DNA of 8,873 nucleotides from Gammaproteobacteria bacterium (GTDB lineage: Bacteria; Pseudomonadota; Gammaproteobacteria; Woeseiales; Woeseiaceae), in the NCBI GenBank assembly GCA_002685275.1, contig NYWX01000024.1, forward strand, positions 1 through 8,873, in the 5' to 3' direction. Below are positions 1-6,047 of the stretch, in pieces. Within the stretch, counting starts at the first letter, position 1; every line of letters starts with the position of its first letter. The translations under genes and the position numbers were made by a program. Below the pieces are notes generated by a model. The model saw only the letters and a list, made by a program, of their open reading frames with translations, had not been told where the DNA came from and made no database searches.

Positions 1-91
1 TACTTTATTGCAAAAAAAAATTTATATTAATTAAAGTTTAGGTTTAATCTTACGATTGCATTTGCCTATAGCACTGAAACTCAGTCACGAA

Positions 92-97
92 TATAAT
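92..97 (+). promoter_or_regulatory. Possible -10 box of the tRNA-Leu promoter
   Basis: A perfect TATAAT lies about 50 bases before the mature tRNA 5' end, a sensible place for a tRNA promoter. No good -35 hexamer is found 16-18 bases upstream (TAGCAC at 69-74 is poor), so this is only a candidate. The rest of 1-145 is AT-rich and shows no gene. Confidence 0.22.
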
Positions 98-145
98 GAT
101 TTTATTAGCTGGATAATTTTCACCAAAATTTATTCAACATTATAC

Positions 146-230
146 GCCGGGGTGGCGGAACTGGTAGACGCGCCGGATTCAAAATCCGGTTTCTTCGGAA
201 GTGGGGGTTCGATTCCCCCCCTCGGCACCA
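146..230 (+). tRNA. tRNA-Leu, anticodon CAA (decodes UUG)
   Basis: An 85-nt class II tRNA is visible in full. The acceptor stem GCCGGGG (146-152) pairs with CCTCGGC (220-226), with one G-U pair, followed by discriminator A227 and an encoded CCA (228-230). The anticodon stem CCGGA (173-177) pairs with TCCGG (185-189) around the loop TTCAAAA, which places the anticodon CAA at 180-182. The long variable arm forms TTC-TTCG-GAA, a UUCG-capped hairpin, and the T stem GGGGG/CCCCC encloses TTCGATT. The D arm carries the GGTAGACGC pattern typical of tRNA-Leu. It corresponds to leuX of E. coli by anticodon. An open frame runs through it but is not a gene. Confidence 0.97.
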
Positions 231-241
231 TATATGTTCTG

Positions 242-274
242 AAGCCCCTGTATTCAATATTCTACAGGGGTTTT
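242..274 (+). terminator. Rho-independent terminator after tRNA-Leu
   Basis: CCCCTGTA (245-252) pairs perfectly with TACAGGGG (263-270) around a 10-nt loop, and a TTTT run (271-274) follows. The stem can be extended outward by G-U and A-T pairs with the flanking AAG. It starts 12 bases after the tRNA CCA end, so it ends that transcript. Confidence 0.88.
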
Positions 275-292
275 CATCTTCATATAGTCCCT

Positions 293-315
293 ATTCCTGT
301 CATGATTCCTGTCAT
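293..315 (+). repeat. Short tandem direct repeat, two copies with 12-bp period
   Basis: ATTCCTGTCAT occurs exactly at 293-303 and again at 305-315, separated by a single G. It lies just beyond the tRNA terminator in a stretch with no gene. Its role is unknown; it could be a protein binding site, a remnant of past insertion, or simple slippage. Confidence 0.7.
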
Positions 316-447
316 CAAAACTTTAGCTTTATCTTCATAATCTAAAGATTGAGCGCAGTAATCTAATTGGATGATAGGATAAAGTCTTCTCTAAAGTAGT
401 CCATAATGGTGGATTAGAAATGTTTGTAACAAAAAATTGGGGGAAAT

Positions 448-798
448 ATGATGAGTAAATTTTTTATAGTATATTTTTCCTTAATACTTATTTTTTTAAC
501 CACAATATTTATTTACCTTAGAATCTTAAAAAAATCATATAAAGATTCAAGATTCGTGAAAATATATCAATGGTTAATTGTAATTACCGGTAGTTTATTT
601 TTATTTTCTAATGGACCTGATGATTTAGCAGAATATTTTATTAGAGTTCTAGAAAACAAAGAGAACAGACTGCTAGAAAACTTAGTAGATTATTTTGCAT
701 ATTTTCTTGGACATTTGATAGGTTTAATCCTAGTACCCCTAATATTGACATTCATCGTGAGGACACCATTGCTGCTCTTTAAAAAAAGTAACAAATAA
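448..798 (+). CDS. Small three-helix membrane protein of unknown function
   Basis: The 116-residue product is not a family I recognise. Hydrophobic stretches at about residues 5-25, 39-55 and 84-106 predict three transmembrane helices in the inner membrane. Between the second and third lies a charged segment (PDDLAEYFIRVLENKENRLLENLV shortened here to DDLAEYF...LENLV), and both the first loop and the C-terminus (LFKKSNK) are lysine-rich, which would place them on the cytoplasmic side. The start ATG at 448 is immediately followed by a second ATG at 451; a GGGGGA run at 439-444 serves as ribosome binding site for either. The gene stands alone on its transcript side, in the orphan-rich patch after tRNA-Leu, and composition is even more AT-rich than the housekeeping genes to the right. 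It is probably a real gene because of the ribosome site and consistent membrane topology, but no function can be given. Confidence 0.6.
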   Translation: MMSKFFIVYFSLILIFLTTIFIYLRILKKSYKDSRFVKIYQWLIVITGSLFLFSNGPDDLAEYFIRVLENKENRLLENLVDYFAYFLGHLIGLILVPLILTFIVRTPLLLFKKSNK

Positions 799-876
799 AC
801 AAAATGGAAGTTGATAAAATATGTTGAATTAACGTTTTAGCCCTCTTATATGGAGGAATTTTGGGAGAAAGTAAGA

Positions 877-1135
877 ATGGATATTTTTTGGTTGGTTCCC
901 CCTTTTTTTCTTGGAGTGCTCTTGAATGCTTATCAAGAAGAGTTGAGTAGGACGCGATATGGATGGTTAGCCGGTCCTTTGGTATCGTGCTGCTGCAGAG
1001 CAAGGTGATGCTGAAGCTCAGTTCTATTTAGGCGGTTTATACTACAATGGAGATGGCGTTCTTCAGGACTTTATCCGTGCACACAAGTGGTTCAACATTG
1101 CTTCTGTAAACGGAAATGATGAAGCTTATAAATGA
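877..1135 (+). pseudogene. Frameshifted remnant of a Sel1-repeat (SLR) protein
   Basis: From 980 to 1132 one frame reads WYRAAAEQGDAEAQFYLG, then GLYYNGDGV, then AHKWFNIAS, an unmistakable Sel1-like repeat: the AEQGDAEAQ turn, the NGxGV turn and the AxKWF start of the next helix pair. Just upstream in that frame is a TAG at 968-970. The neighbouring frame is open from an ATG at 877, has a ribosome site GGGAG at 863-867, and encodes a hydrophobic N-terminus (MDIFWLVPPFFLGVLLNAY) ending in GWLA. Removing one base near 973-975 joins them into GWLAVLWYRAAAEQG, which restores the usual A-x-x-WYR spacing. The protein also stops at NDEAYK, short of the C-terminal tail such proteins normally carry. 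With one frameshift and a short tail, this is best read as a decayed gene. Intact Sel1 proteins are helical scaffolds for protein-protein contacts, often exported or membrane-anchored. Confidence 0.75.
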
Positions 1136-1209
1136 TTACTAACCAAATTTTTATATGTTAAATAATTATACTTATATCAAAAAAAATTGAATTTAAGGAG
1201 CAAAGAACA

Positions 1210-1647
1210 ATGAAAAACTATAGATTATTGATTTTTATAACAATCTTTTTGTTTGGATGTTCAGAATCAGGTACAACTAACTATGATGGTTTATGGGTAA
1301 TAGATAAAGAAAAATCGTTAGCAGAATGTAGGAAAAATATGGAATCAGATGGCGAAGGCGAATTATTGCAGGGTTTTGCCGAGCTTATCTGCCAAACAGT
1401 AACGGGTATAATTCCTGTTCTAGACATAGTTAATGACCAATTTAATATTTCGACAGCAGATAATGAAGTTCAAAACTGTAACATCATTCCAGAAAATAAT
1501 GTTGTTTCATGCTCCGCTGAGAGTGAAAACGCTGAAGATTTATCAGATTTTGGAAAAATTATTTTAAAAGACGGTGTATTGAGTTTGTATTTAGATAATA
1601 CATCCGCAGACGAACCGGATACGATACTCATTTATAATAAAAAATAA
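1210..1647 (+). CDS. Small outer-membrane-type lipoprotein, function unknown
   Basis: The 145-residue product begins with a lysine/arginine n-region (MKNYR), a hydrophobic core and the lipobox L-F-G-C with the acceptor cysteine at residue 17, so it should be cleaved by signal peptidase II and lipidated. Residue +2 is Ser, which in Enterobacteria favours sorting to the outer membrane. The mature domain opens with YDGLWVIDKEKSL, a pattern seen at the first strand of small beta-rich lipoproteins, and contains four further cysteines (40, 61, 90 and 101), which could form two periplasmic disulfides. The mature protein is acidic. A strong ribosome site AAGGAG (1195-1200) sits 9 bases before the ATG, and a strong hairpin follows the gene, so it is probably a single-gene transcript. 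A TATACT at 1167-1172 could be the -10 box, without a clear -35. I do not recognise the family. Confidence 0.75.
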   Translation: MKNYRLLIFITIFLFGCSESGTTNYDGLWVIDKEKSLAECRKNMESDGEGELLQGFAELICQTVTGIIPVLDIVNDQFNISTADNEVQNCNIIPENNVVSCSAESENAEDLSDFGKIILKDGVLSLYLDNTSADEPDTILIYNKK

Positions 1648-1672
1648 TTCAAATTTTTCAATAAGCATTATT

Positions 1673-1716
1673 AGTGGTGAGTTACGAATAAAATTTATTT
1701 GTGACTGACCACTTTT
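1673..1716 (+). terminator. Long hairpin, likely terminator of the lipoprotein gene
   Basis: Positions 1673-1692 pair with 1694-1713 around A1693. There are 20 opposed positions: one mismatch (G1679/G1707), two G-U wobbles and the rest Watson-Crick, with AGTGGT/ACCACT at the base. TTTT (1713-1716) follows. It begins 26 bases after the lipoprotein stop codon. The stem is unusually long and AT-rich for an intrinsic terminator, so a decayed inverted-repeat element is an alternative. Confidence 0.6.
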
Positions 1717-1810
1717 AAGCTTGAGTTATATGATATTTTTTTTGTAGGCTAGTGGTACGGGACACTTAAGAACATTGATAATTGCCTGCAAAGGTTGAAT
1801 AATATCAAGA

Positions 1811-2347
1811 ATGATTTATAAGATGAAATACTGTTCAATCTGTGGAAGTAAAGTTAGTTACAAGATCCCTAAAGCTGATAATCGTGAACGTGCGATTTGC
1901 GATGCTTGTGGTGAAGTTCATTACAAAAATCCATTAATTGTTGTAGGTTGTATAGTTGAGAGTGAAGGTAAAATTTTACTCTGCAAGCGTTCCATTGAAC
2001 CACAATACGGCTTCTGGACCATTCCTGCTGGTTTTATGGAATTAGGTGAAACTCTAGCTGAAGGGGCTGCTCGAGAGACATTAGAGGAAGCTTGTGCAAA
2101 TATAGAAATTACTCGTCAGTTTGCTTCAATTGATATACCTCATGTAGGACAGGTACACATATTTTTTTGTGGAAAATTAAAAGGCTCTTATGGTGTTGGA
2201 GAAGAGAGTTTAGACACTCAATTATTTAGTGAGGATGAAATTCCATGGGATGATATTGCTTTTCAAAGCACTTATTTTGCACTAAAAAAATACTTTGAAG
2301 ACAATGGAAGAAATAATGGGGTTCATTTTCATGAGATTCGAAAGTAA
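1811..2347 (+). CDS. NUDIX hydrolase with N-terminal zinc ribbon
   Basis: This is a cytoplasmic nucleotide pyrophosphohydrolase of the Nudix superfamily, 178 residues. The N-terminus has two CxxC knuckles, C8/C11 and C30/C33, forming the zinc ribbon typical of this Nudix subgroup, followed by the characteristic HYKNP segment (37-41). The Nudix box starts at G74 and reads G-x5-E80-x7-R88-E89-x2-E92-E93; the carboxylates bind the metal ions that activate water. The glycine expected at position 95 is cysteine here. The substrate cannot be told from sequence; relatives act on NADH, FAD, ADP-ribose or similar dinucleotides. An ATG at 1811 gives the longest product; an in-frame ATG at 1823 (MKYCSIC) matches where relatives usually begin. 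Neither has a good ribosome site: AAGG at 1791-1794 is too far upstream. It converges with dsbC, with 11 bp between the stop codons. Confidence 0.93.
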   Translation: MIYKMKYCSICGSKVSYKIPKADNRERAICDACGEVHYKNPLIVVGCIVESEGKILLCKRSIEPQYGFWTIPAGFMELGETLAEGAARETLEEACANIEITRQFASIDIPHVGQVHIFFCGKLKGSYGVGEESLDTQLFSEDEIPWDDIAFQSTYFALKKYFEDNGRNNGVHFHEIRK

Positions 2348-2358
2348 ACAACTCAATT

Positions 2359-3108
2359 TCAATTTATATTAGATGTCACTTCCATTTTTAATCTTTTCAA
2401 TAATTCATTTGGAGGCAGGTAACCATTAACCATGGTTCCGCTTTCAAACACTATGGCAGGTGTTCCATTTAGACCAACGCTTTGTCCAAGAGCGTATTGC
2501 TCAGAAATTGCAGACATATCACAATTATCCGTTTCAAAGCTTCTATCAAGCTTTGCAGCCGTAAGTGCAGCATTTCTATCTTTAGCGCACCAAATATCCT
2601 CTGAAGTATTCCAAGATGGCGATGATGGTCCATTTCTAGGGTATAACAAATATCGAACTTGAATGCCGGCAGAGAGGTATTCATCTATTTGACTATGCAA
2701 TCTACGGCAATAAACGCAGTCAATATCAGTAAATACAGCAACAGAATGTTTTATATCTTTTGGCGAAAACGTAATAAATTGATCTTCTTTTACTGATGAC
2801 ATCAAAACACGTCGAGAATTTGAGCGCGTGTCCTCACTAAGATTAATTTGGTTGTTTAAATCAATTAAATCGCCCTGAAGAAGATAGCGACCATCTTCGG
2901 AAATGTAAGCAACAATTTGGCCTTTATTTAAAGTATACCAACCATCAACTGGACTAAGATTGATATCTTCTTCATCTAAATCTTGAAATATTTCATTTAT
3001 TTTGGCTCGCACTTCTTCCAAAGAGAGTTTTTCATCCCCAAATGCAGACATGCCACCCAGTGAATTAATAACCAATAAAAAAAGCGTGATTTTTAAAAAA
3101 TTTTTCAT
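2359..3108 (-). CDS. dsbC: Thiol:disulfide interchange protein DsbC
   Basis: DsbC is the periplasmic disulfide isomerase that reshuffles wrong disulfides and is kept reduced by DsbD. The 249-residue precursor has a signal peptide (residues 1 to about 24: MKNF, hydrophobic core, small residues before DEK). Residues about 25-95 form the dimerisation domain, with the GWYTL and GRYLLQGDL segments of that fold. The thioredoxin-like domain carries the active site C131-V-Y-C134 after VFTDID, the second structural cysteine pair C174/C196 as in E. coli DsbC, and the cis-proline loop NGTP with P217. Length fits the family. It lies 86 bp downstream of xerD in the same direction, matching the xerD-dsbC order of many gammaproteobacteria, so co-transcription is likely. 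No Shine-Dalgarno is seen ahead of the ATG; the leader is nearly pure A and T. All catalytic residues are intact. Confidence 0.95.
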   Translation of the reverse strand: MKNFLKITLFLLVINSLGGMSAFGDEKLSLEEVRAKINEIFQDLDEEDINLSPVDGWYTLNKGQIVAYISEDGRYLLQGDLIDLNNQINLSEDTRSNSRRVLMSSVKEDQFITFSPKDIKHSVAVFTDIDCVYCRRLHSQIDEYLSAGIQVRYLLYPRNGPSSPSWNTSEDIWCAKDRNAALTAAKLDRSFETDNCDMSAISEQYALGQSVGLNGTPAIVFESGTMVNGYLPPNELLKRLKMEVTSNIN

Positions 3109-3194
3109 ATATATTTTTGATTTTATTAATTGATAAAAACTTATATTACATTGAAAATTTTTGAAAGTATTAAATATCCAAAAAAACTATACAG

Positions 3195-4127
3195 CTAGCC
3201 TCTAGGATGATGAGTTCGATGCAAACCCTGCAACCTTTCACGTGCTACATGTGTATATATTTGAGTAGTTGAGAGATCTCTATGCCCTAACAGCATCTGA
3301 ACAACGCGTAGATCAGCTCCTCTATTCAAAAGATGCGTAGCAAATGCATGACGCAAACTATGTGGAGAAATCTTTTGATGAATACCAGATTTTTTGGCGT
3401 AGCGTTTAATGATGTGCCAAAAAGCTTGGCGACTCATTGACTCACTACGAAATGTTGGGAATAAATAATCAGTTTTACGCTCACGAAGTATCTCTAATCG
3501 CGGTCCATTAATAAATTTTAACAGCCAACGTTGCGCTTCTTCTCCGATTGGGACTAAACGCTCTTGATTTCCTTTTCCTACAATGCGAACAACTCCTTGA
3601 TTAAAATTAAATTGTGATTTTTTAATTTTTACAAGCTCAGAGACCCTTAAACCTGTCGCATATAATAATTCAAGCATTGCCTTATCACGATATCCAAGAC
3701 GCTCTTTTGTATTTGGTGCATCTAATAAAGACTCCACATCTTGCTCATTAAGAGAAATGGGTAAAGAGCGTCCAATAAAAGGCATGTCAACTTCTGCTGT
3801 TGGATCATCACTGCGCAATCCCTCTCTCAGCATGTATCTAAAAAAACGGCGAAAACTTGATAATTGCCTGGCAGTAGATTTTGGTTTTGCTCCAGCTTCG
3901 ATACTACTAGCCATAAATTTTAATAAGTCAGACTTGGATGCACTTTTAAGTTTTATTTTATTTTTAACTAAATATTTAGAGAGCATCATAAGATCATTAC
4001 GATAAGCGCTAAGTGTATTTTTTGATAAGCCCTGCTCCATCCAAATTGCATCAATAAATTTATCAAAAAGCTCTTCTAAATAAATATCTGAATTTAATTG
4101 AGAATCTTTATCGGTTATGTTCTTCAT
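3195..4127 (-). CDS. xerD: Tyrosine recombinase XerD
   Basis: XerD acts with XerC and FtsK at the chromosomal dif site to resolve chromosome dimers. The 310-residue protein has the N-terminal core-binding (SAM-like) domain at about 17-105 (FIDAIWMEQGLSKNTLSAYR) and a C-terminal catalytic domain with the full set of active residues: R161, K185 (in VGKGNQER), H256, R259 (SPHSLRH), H282 (LLGHRD) and nucleophile Y291 (QIYTHV). The ending GLHRTHHPRG is typical of XerD rather than XerC, and the dsbC neighbour supports this. It is about 12 residues longer than E. coli XerD at the N-terminus. The ATG at 4127 is the first available start; the next Met (residue 30) lies inside the core-binding domain, so the start is fairly secure despite a weak ribosome site. 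A palindrome sits directly ahead of the start codon. No dif site is seen in the window. Confidence 0.96.
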   Translation of the reverse strand: MKNITDKDSQLNSDIYLEELFDKFIDAIWMEQGLSKNTLSAYRNDLMMLSKYLVKNKIKLKSASKSDLLKFMASSIEAGAKPKSTARQLSSFRRFFRYMLREGLRSDDPTAEVDMPFIGRSLPISLNEQDVESLLDAPNTKERLGYRDKAMLELLYATGLRVSELVKIKKSQFNFNQGVVRIVGKGNQERLVPIGEEAQRWLLKFINGPRLEILRERKTDYLFPTFRSESMSRQAFWHIIKRYAKKSGIHQKISPHSLRHAFATHLLNRGADLRVVQMLLGHRDLSTTQIYTHVARERLQGLHRTHHPRG

Positions 4128-4129
4128 AA

Positions 4130-4144
4130 TCGATATAATATCGA
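4130..4144 (-). promoter_or_regulatory. Palindrome directly upstream of the xerD start codon
   Basis: TCGATATAATATCGA is a perfect inverted repeat (7-bp arms around one A) beginning 2 bases before the xerD ATG, occupying the place of the ribosome binding site. As DNA it is operator-like; as RNA it could fold into a 5-bp stem with a 5-nt loop. No known regulator is assigned. Confidence 0.4.
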
Positions 4145-4165
4145 GTTGTTTAGCTTATTGCATCG

Positions 4166-4194
4166 TTATTGATAAAATTTGAAAATTTTATAAT
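4166..4194 (+). promoter_or_regulatory. Candidate plsC promoter
   Basis: A consensus -10 TATAAT lies at 4189-4194. A weak -35 TTATTG (4166-4171) sits 17 bp upstream, while the better TTGATA (4169-4174) leaves only 14 bp. Transcription would start near 4201, giving a leader of about 120 nt before the plsC GTG. The divergent xerD promoter should also be in 4145-4320 but no clear boxes are seen for it. Confidence 0.4.
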
Positions 4195-4321
4195 ATGAAA
4201 AAACCAATTTTTCTACTAAAATTTCGAAACTACTATAAAAAAATTTTATGGGCGGCTATCATAAAAATTGAAATCACAAAACTTTGTTCATTAAAACAAA
4301 AAACAAAGAGGTGATAATTAA

Positions 4322-5071
4322 GTGAAAATATTCTTTTTTATAACACGACTAGCTTGGGGTCTTTGGGCTTGGTTTAGCTTTATAGTTGCATGTATTTTTT
4401 CTTTAGTAGTAACAATAATTGTTCCTGGATCCTTAAGACGTCAAAAACTTGTTACCTATGCTGCAAAAGCTGTTTTTATATTTTCTGGTATCAAAGTATC
4501 AGTTAATGGCATAAATCATATTCCATTGGATGGTTGTGTAGTTATTGCAAATCATGCCAGCTATATTGACGGTATTTTACTAAATGGATATTTACCACCA
4601 AGGTTTGGTTTCGTCATAAAAGGAGAAATGAGGAATTTTCCTGTTGCTCACTTCCTTTTACGTCGTTCGGGCTCAAAATTTGTAGAACGTAATGAAGCGA
4701 GAGGAAGTAGTAGAGATGCAAGGCAACTTATTAAGGCTGCGAAAGAAGGTGAATCTCTGGGTTTTTTTCCTGAAGGAACCTTTAAATTAGAACCGGGCAT
4801 ACGTCGCTTTCGACCGGGCGCTTTTGTTGCAGCATATAAAGCTAAGATACCAGTCGTTCCTATCGCTATTTCTGGATCACGTAAAATGCTACCTGAGGGA
4901 AATTTAATTCCATGTCCAACTCACCTCATCATCGACATACTTCCACCGATTATGCCTAATGATTCAAATTTTGAATGCTCAAAGAAACTTGCTGAAGCAT
5001 CTCGAAGAAAAATAATTTCAGCGACTGGTGAGCCAGATTTACTTCTAAATAAGGTATTTAGAAGTAAATAA
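4322..5071 (+). CDS. plsC: 1-acyl-sn-glycerol-3-phosphate acyltransferase (PlsC/LPLAT family)
   Basis: The product transfers an acyl chain to position 2 of lysophosphatidic acid, giving phosphatidic acid for membrane phospholipids. The 249-residue protein has an N-terminal membrane helix (about 10-35) and the four acyltransferase blocks in order: NHASYID with catalytic H78 and D83 (HX4D), KFVERN (119-124) for the glycerophosphate, FFPEGT (148-153), and VVPIAI (178-183). It starts with GTG; the ribosome site AGAGGTGAT around 4307-4315, six bases before it, is the strongest in the window, which makes this start secure. It stands alone, divergent from xerD and 204 bp ahead of the dehydrogenase. 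Other members of the superfamily acylate different lipids, so PlsC activity itself is inferred from family and motifs. Confidence 0.88.
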   Translation: MKIFFFITRLAWGLWAWFSFIVACIFSLVVTIIVPGSLRRQKLVTYAAKAVFIFSGIKVSVNGINHIPLDGCVVIANHASYIDGILLNGYLPPRFGFVIKGEMRNFPVAHFLLRRSGSKFVERNEARGSSRDARQLIKAAKEGESLGFFPEGTFKLEPGIRRFRPGAFVAAYKAKIPVVPIAISGSRKMLPEGNLIPCPTHLIIDILPPIMPNDSNFECSKKLAEASRRKIISATGEPDLLLNKVFRSK

Positions 5072-5275
5072 ATAGTTATTATTTCTCACTTTACTAATTA
5101 ATTTTTTTAATTTTTAGTATTTACACGCCCTTGTAAAAAAATTTTTGTGAAATAATTTTTTTAAAATATATAAAAATTTCCTTTTCAGGTTATTAAAGTT
5201 TTCTACACTAAACTACATAAATCTTTCACAAGAAGTGATAAAATAATTTGACTTATTTGAAAGTTAGGAAAAAAA
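5072..5275. other. AT-rich intergenic region with a weak candidate promoter
   Basis: No gene is seen between plsC and the dehydrogenase. TTTTCA (5182-5187) and TACACT (5204-5209), 16 bp apart on the plus strand, could be a promoter for the dehydrogenase. A small inverted repeat TTTACA-n6-TGTAAA lies at 5120-5137; its stem is too weak to be a convincing terminator for plsC. Confidence 0.3.
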
Positions 5276-6043
5276 ATTAATCTAAAAAATATAAAAGCTG
5301 TAATCACAGGTGGGGCGTCAGGATTGGGGCTTGCAACCGCAAAACGAATTATATCTGAAGGTGGTTTTGTTGTAATTTTTGATGTTAACAAAGACCTTGG
5401 TAATGAAAGTGTAAAAGAGCTTGGTAAAAGGGCACTTTTTGTTCATACAGATGTATCAGATGAAAATAATGTTAAATCATCAATTCAGTCAGCTTATAAA
5501 TTCATGGAAGGTATTAATCTTGCGGTAAATTGTGCGGGTGTAGCTACGGCTGCTCGCACTCTTGGTCGAGATGGCCCATGGCCCTCAGATGAATTTAACC
5601 GAGTGATACAGATCAACCTTATTGGAAGTTTCAATATCATTAAGGAGTCGGCAGCGCTAATGCAACTCAATGACATTAATAACGAGGGTGAACGCGGGGT
5701 AATAATCAACACGGCATCAATTGCAGCATTTGAAGGACAAATAGGTCAAGCTGCTTATTCGGCATCTAAAGGTGGAATAGTTGGCATGATGTTGCCTTTA
5801 GCTCGAGAATTTGCTCAATTTGGTATACGCGTAAATACTATTGCTCCTGGTATCTTTATGACTCCAATGATGGCCGGTATGCCAGATGATGTTCAAAAAT
5901 CGCTTGAATGCCAAATACCATTTCCGTCAAGGCTTGGTCGGCCTGAAGAATATGCTGAAACAGTAGCGTTTATTTGTAGTAACACAGTTGTTAATGGTGA
6001 GACTATTCGTATTGATGGAGCAATACGAATGCAGCCTAGATAA
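5276..6043 (+). CDS. Short-chain dehydrogenase, 3-hydroxyacyl-CoA dehydrogenase type II-like, ATT start
   Basis: This is an NAD-dependent short-chain dehydrogenase of the HSD17B10-like group, which oxidises 3-hydroxyacyl-CoA or 2-methyl-3-hydroxybutyryl-CoA in fatty acid or isoleucine breakdown. With the start proposed here it has 255 residues, normal for the group. It shows the nucleotide motif TGGASGLG (11-18), D36 after strand 2 (NAD preference), NCAG (85-88), N114, catalytic S148 (NTASIAAFEGQIGQ), Y161 and K165 (YSASKGG), and the group-typical GRDGPWP. The first conventional start in frame is TTG at 5324, inside the glycine motif, so it would destroy the coenzyme site. The frame is open back to a TGA at 5258 and contains no ATG, GTG, TTG or CTG before 5324. 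ATT at 5276 has an AGGA site six bases upstream and yields (M)NLKNIKAVITGG, exactly where relatives begin. The exact substrate is inferred. Confidence 0.88.
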   Translation: MNLKNIKAVITGGASGLGLATAKRIISEGGFVVIFDVNKDLGNESVKELGKRALFVHTDVSDENNVKSSIQSAYKFMEGINLAVNCAGVATAARTLGRDGPWPSDEFNRVIQINLIGSFNIIKESAALMQLNDINNEGERGVIINTASIAAFEGQIGQAAYSASKGGIVGMMLPLAREFAQFGIRVNTIAPGIFMTPMMAGMPDDVQKSLECQIPFPSRLGRPEEYAETVAFICSNTVVNGETIRIDGAIRMQPR

Positions 6044-6047
6044 AAAA

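Noticed and set aside
56..340. A 94-codon plus-strand open frame covering the tRNA
   Set aside because: It is the read-through translation of tRNA-Leu (the familiar spurious VAELVDAPDSKSG peptide), with no ribosome site, and it runs across the tRNA terminator.
378..458. A short frame ending MFVTKNWGKYDE that overlaps the start of the 448-798 gene
   Set aside because: Only 26 codons between stops, with no start codon other than ATG 420 and no similarity I recognise. It could be a gene remnant, but nothing supports it.
779..1003. A 74-codon minus-strand frame opposite the Sel1 remnant
   Set aside because: No ribosome site or recognisable domain, while the plus strand clearly carries a Sel1 repeat with its own start and ribosome site.
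1136..1163. A dif-like XerD arm: TATGTTAAAT at 1154-1163 matches the E. coli dif right half
   Set aside because: The adjoining 6-bp centre and XerC arm do not match dif (only about 2 of 11 positions in that arm). A 10-base AT-rich match can arise by chance.
1775..1788. TTGATAATTGCCTG, repeated exactly at 3857-3870 inside xerD
   Set aside because: A single 14-base AT-rich match between an intergenic site and coding sequence, without flanking similarity, is within chance expectation for a window this long.
5120..5137. Inverted repeat TTTACA-n6-TGTAAA as a plsC terminator
   Set aside because: Its six-pair stem has only one G-C pair and is followed by A rather than T on the plus strand, so it is unlikely to terminate transcription of plsC.
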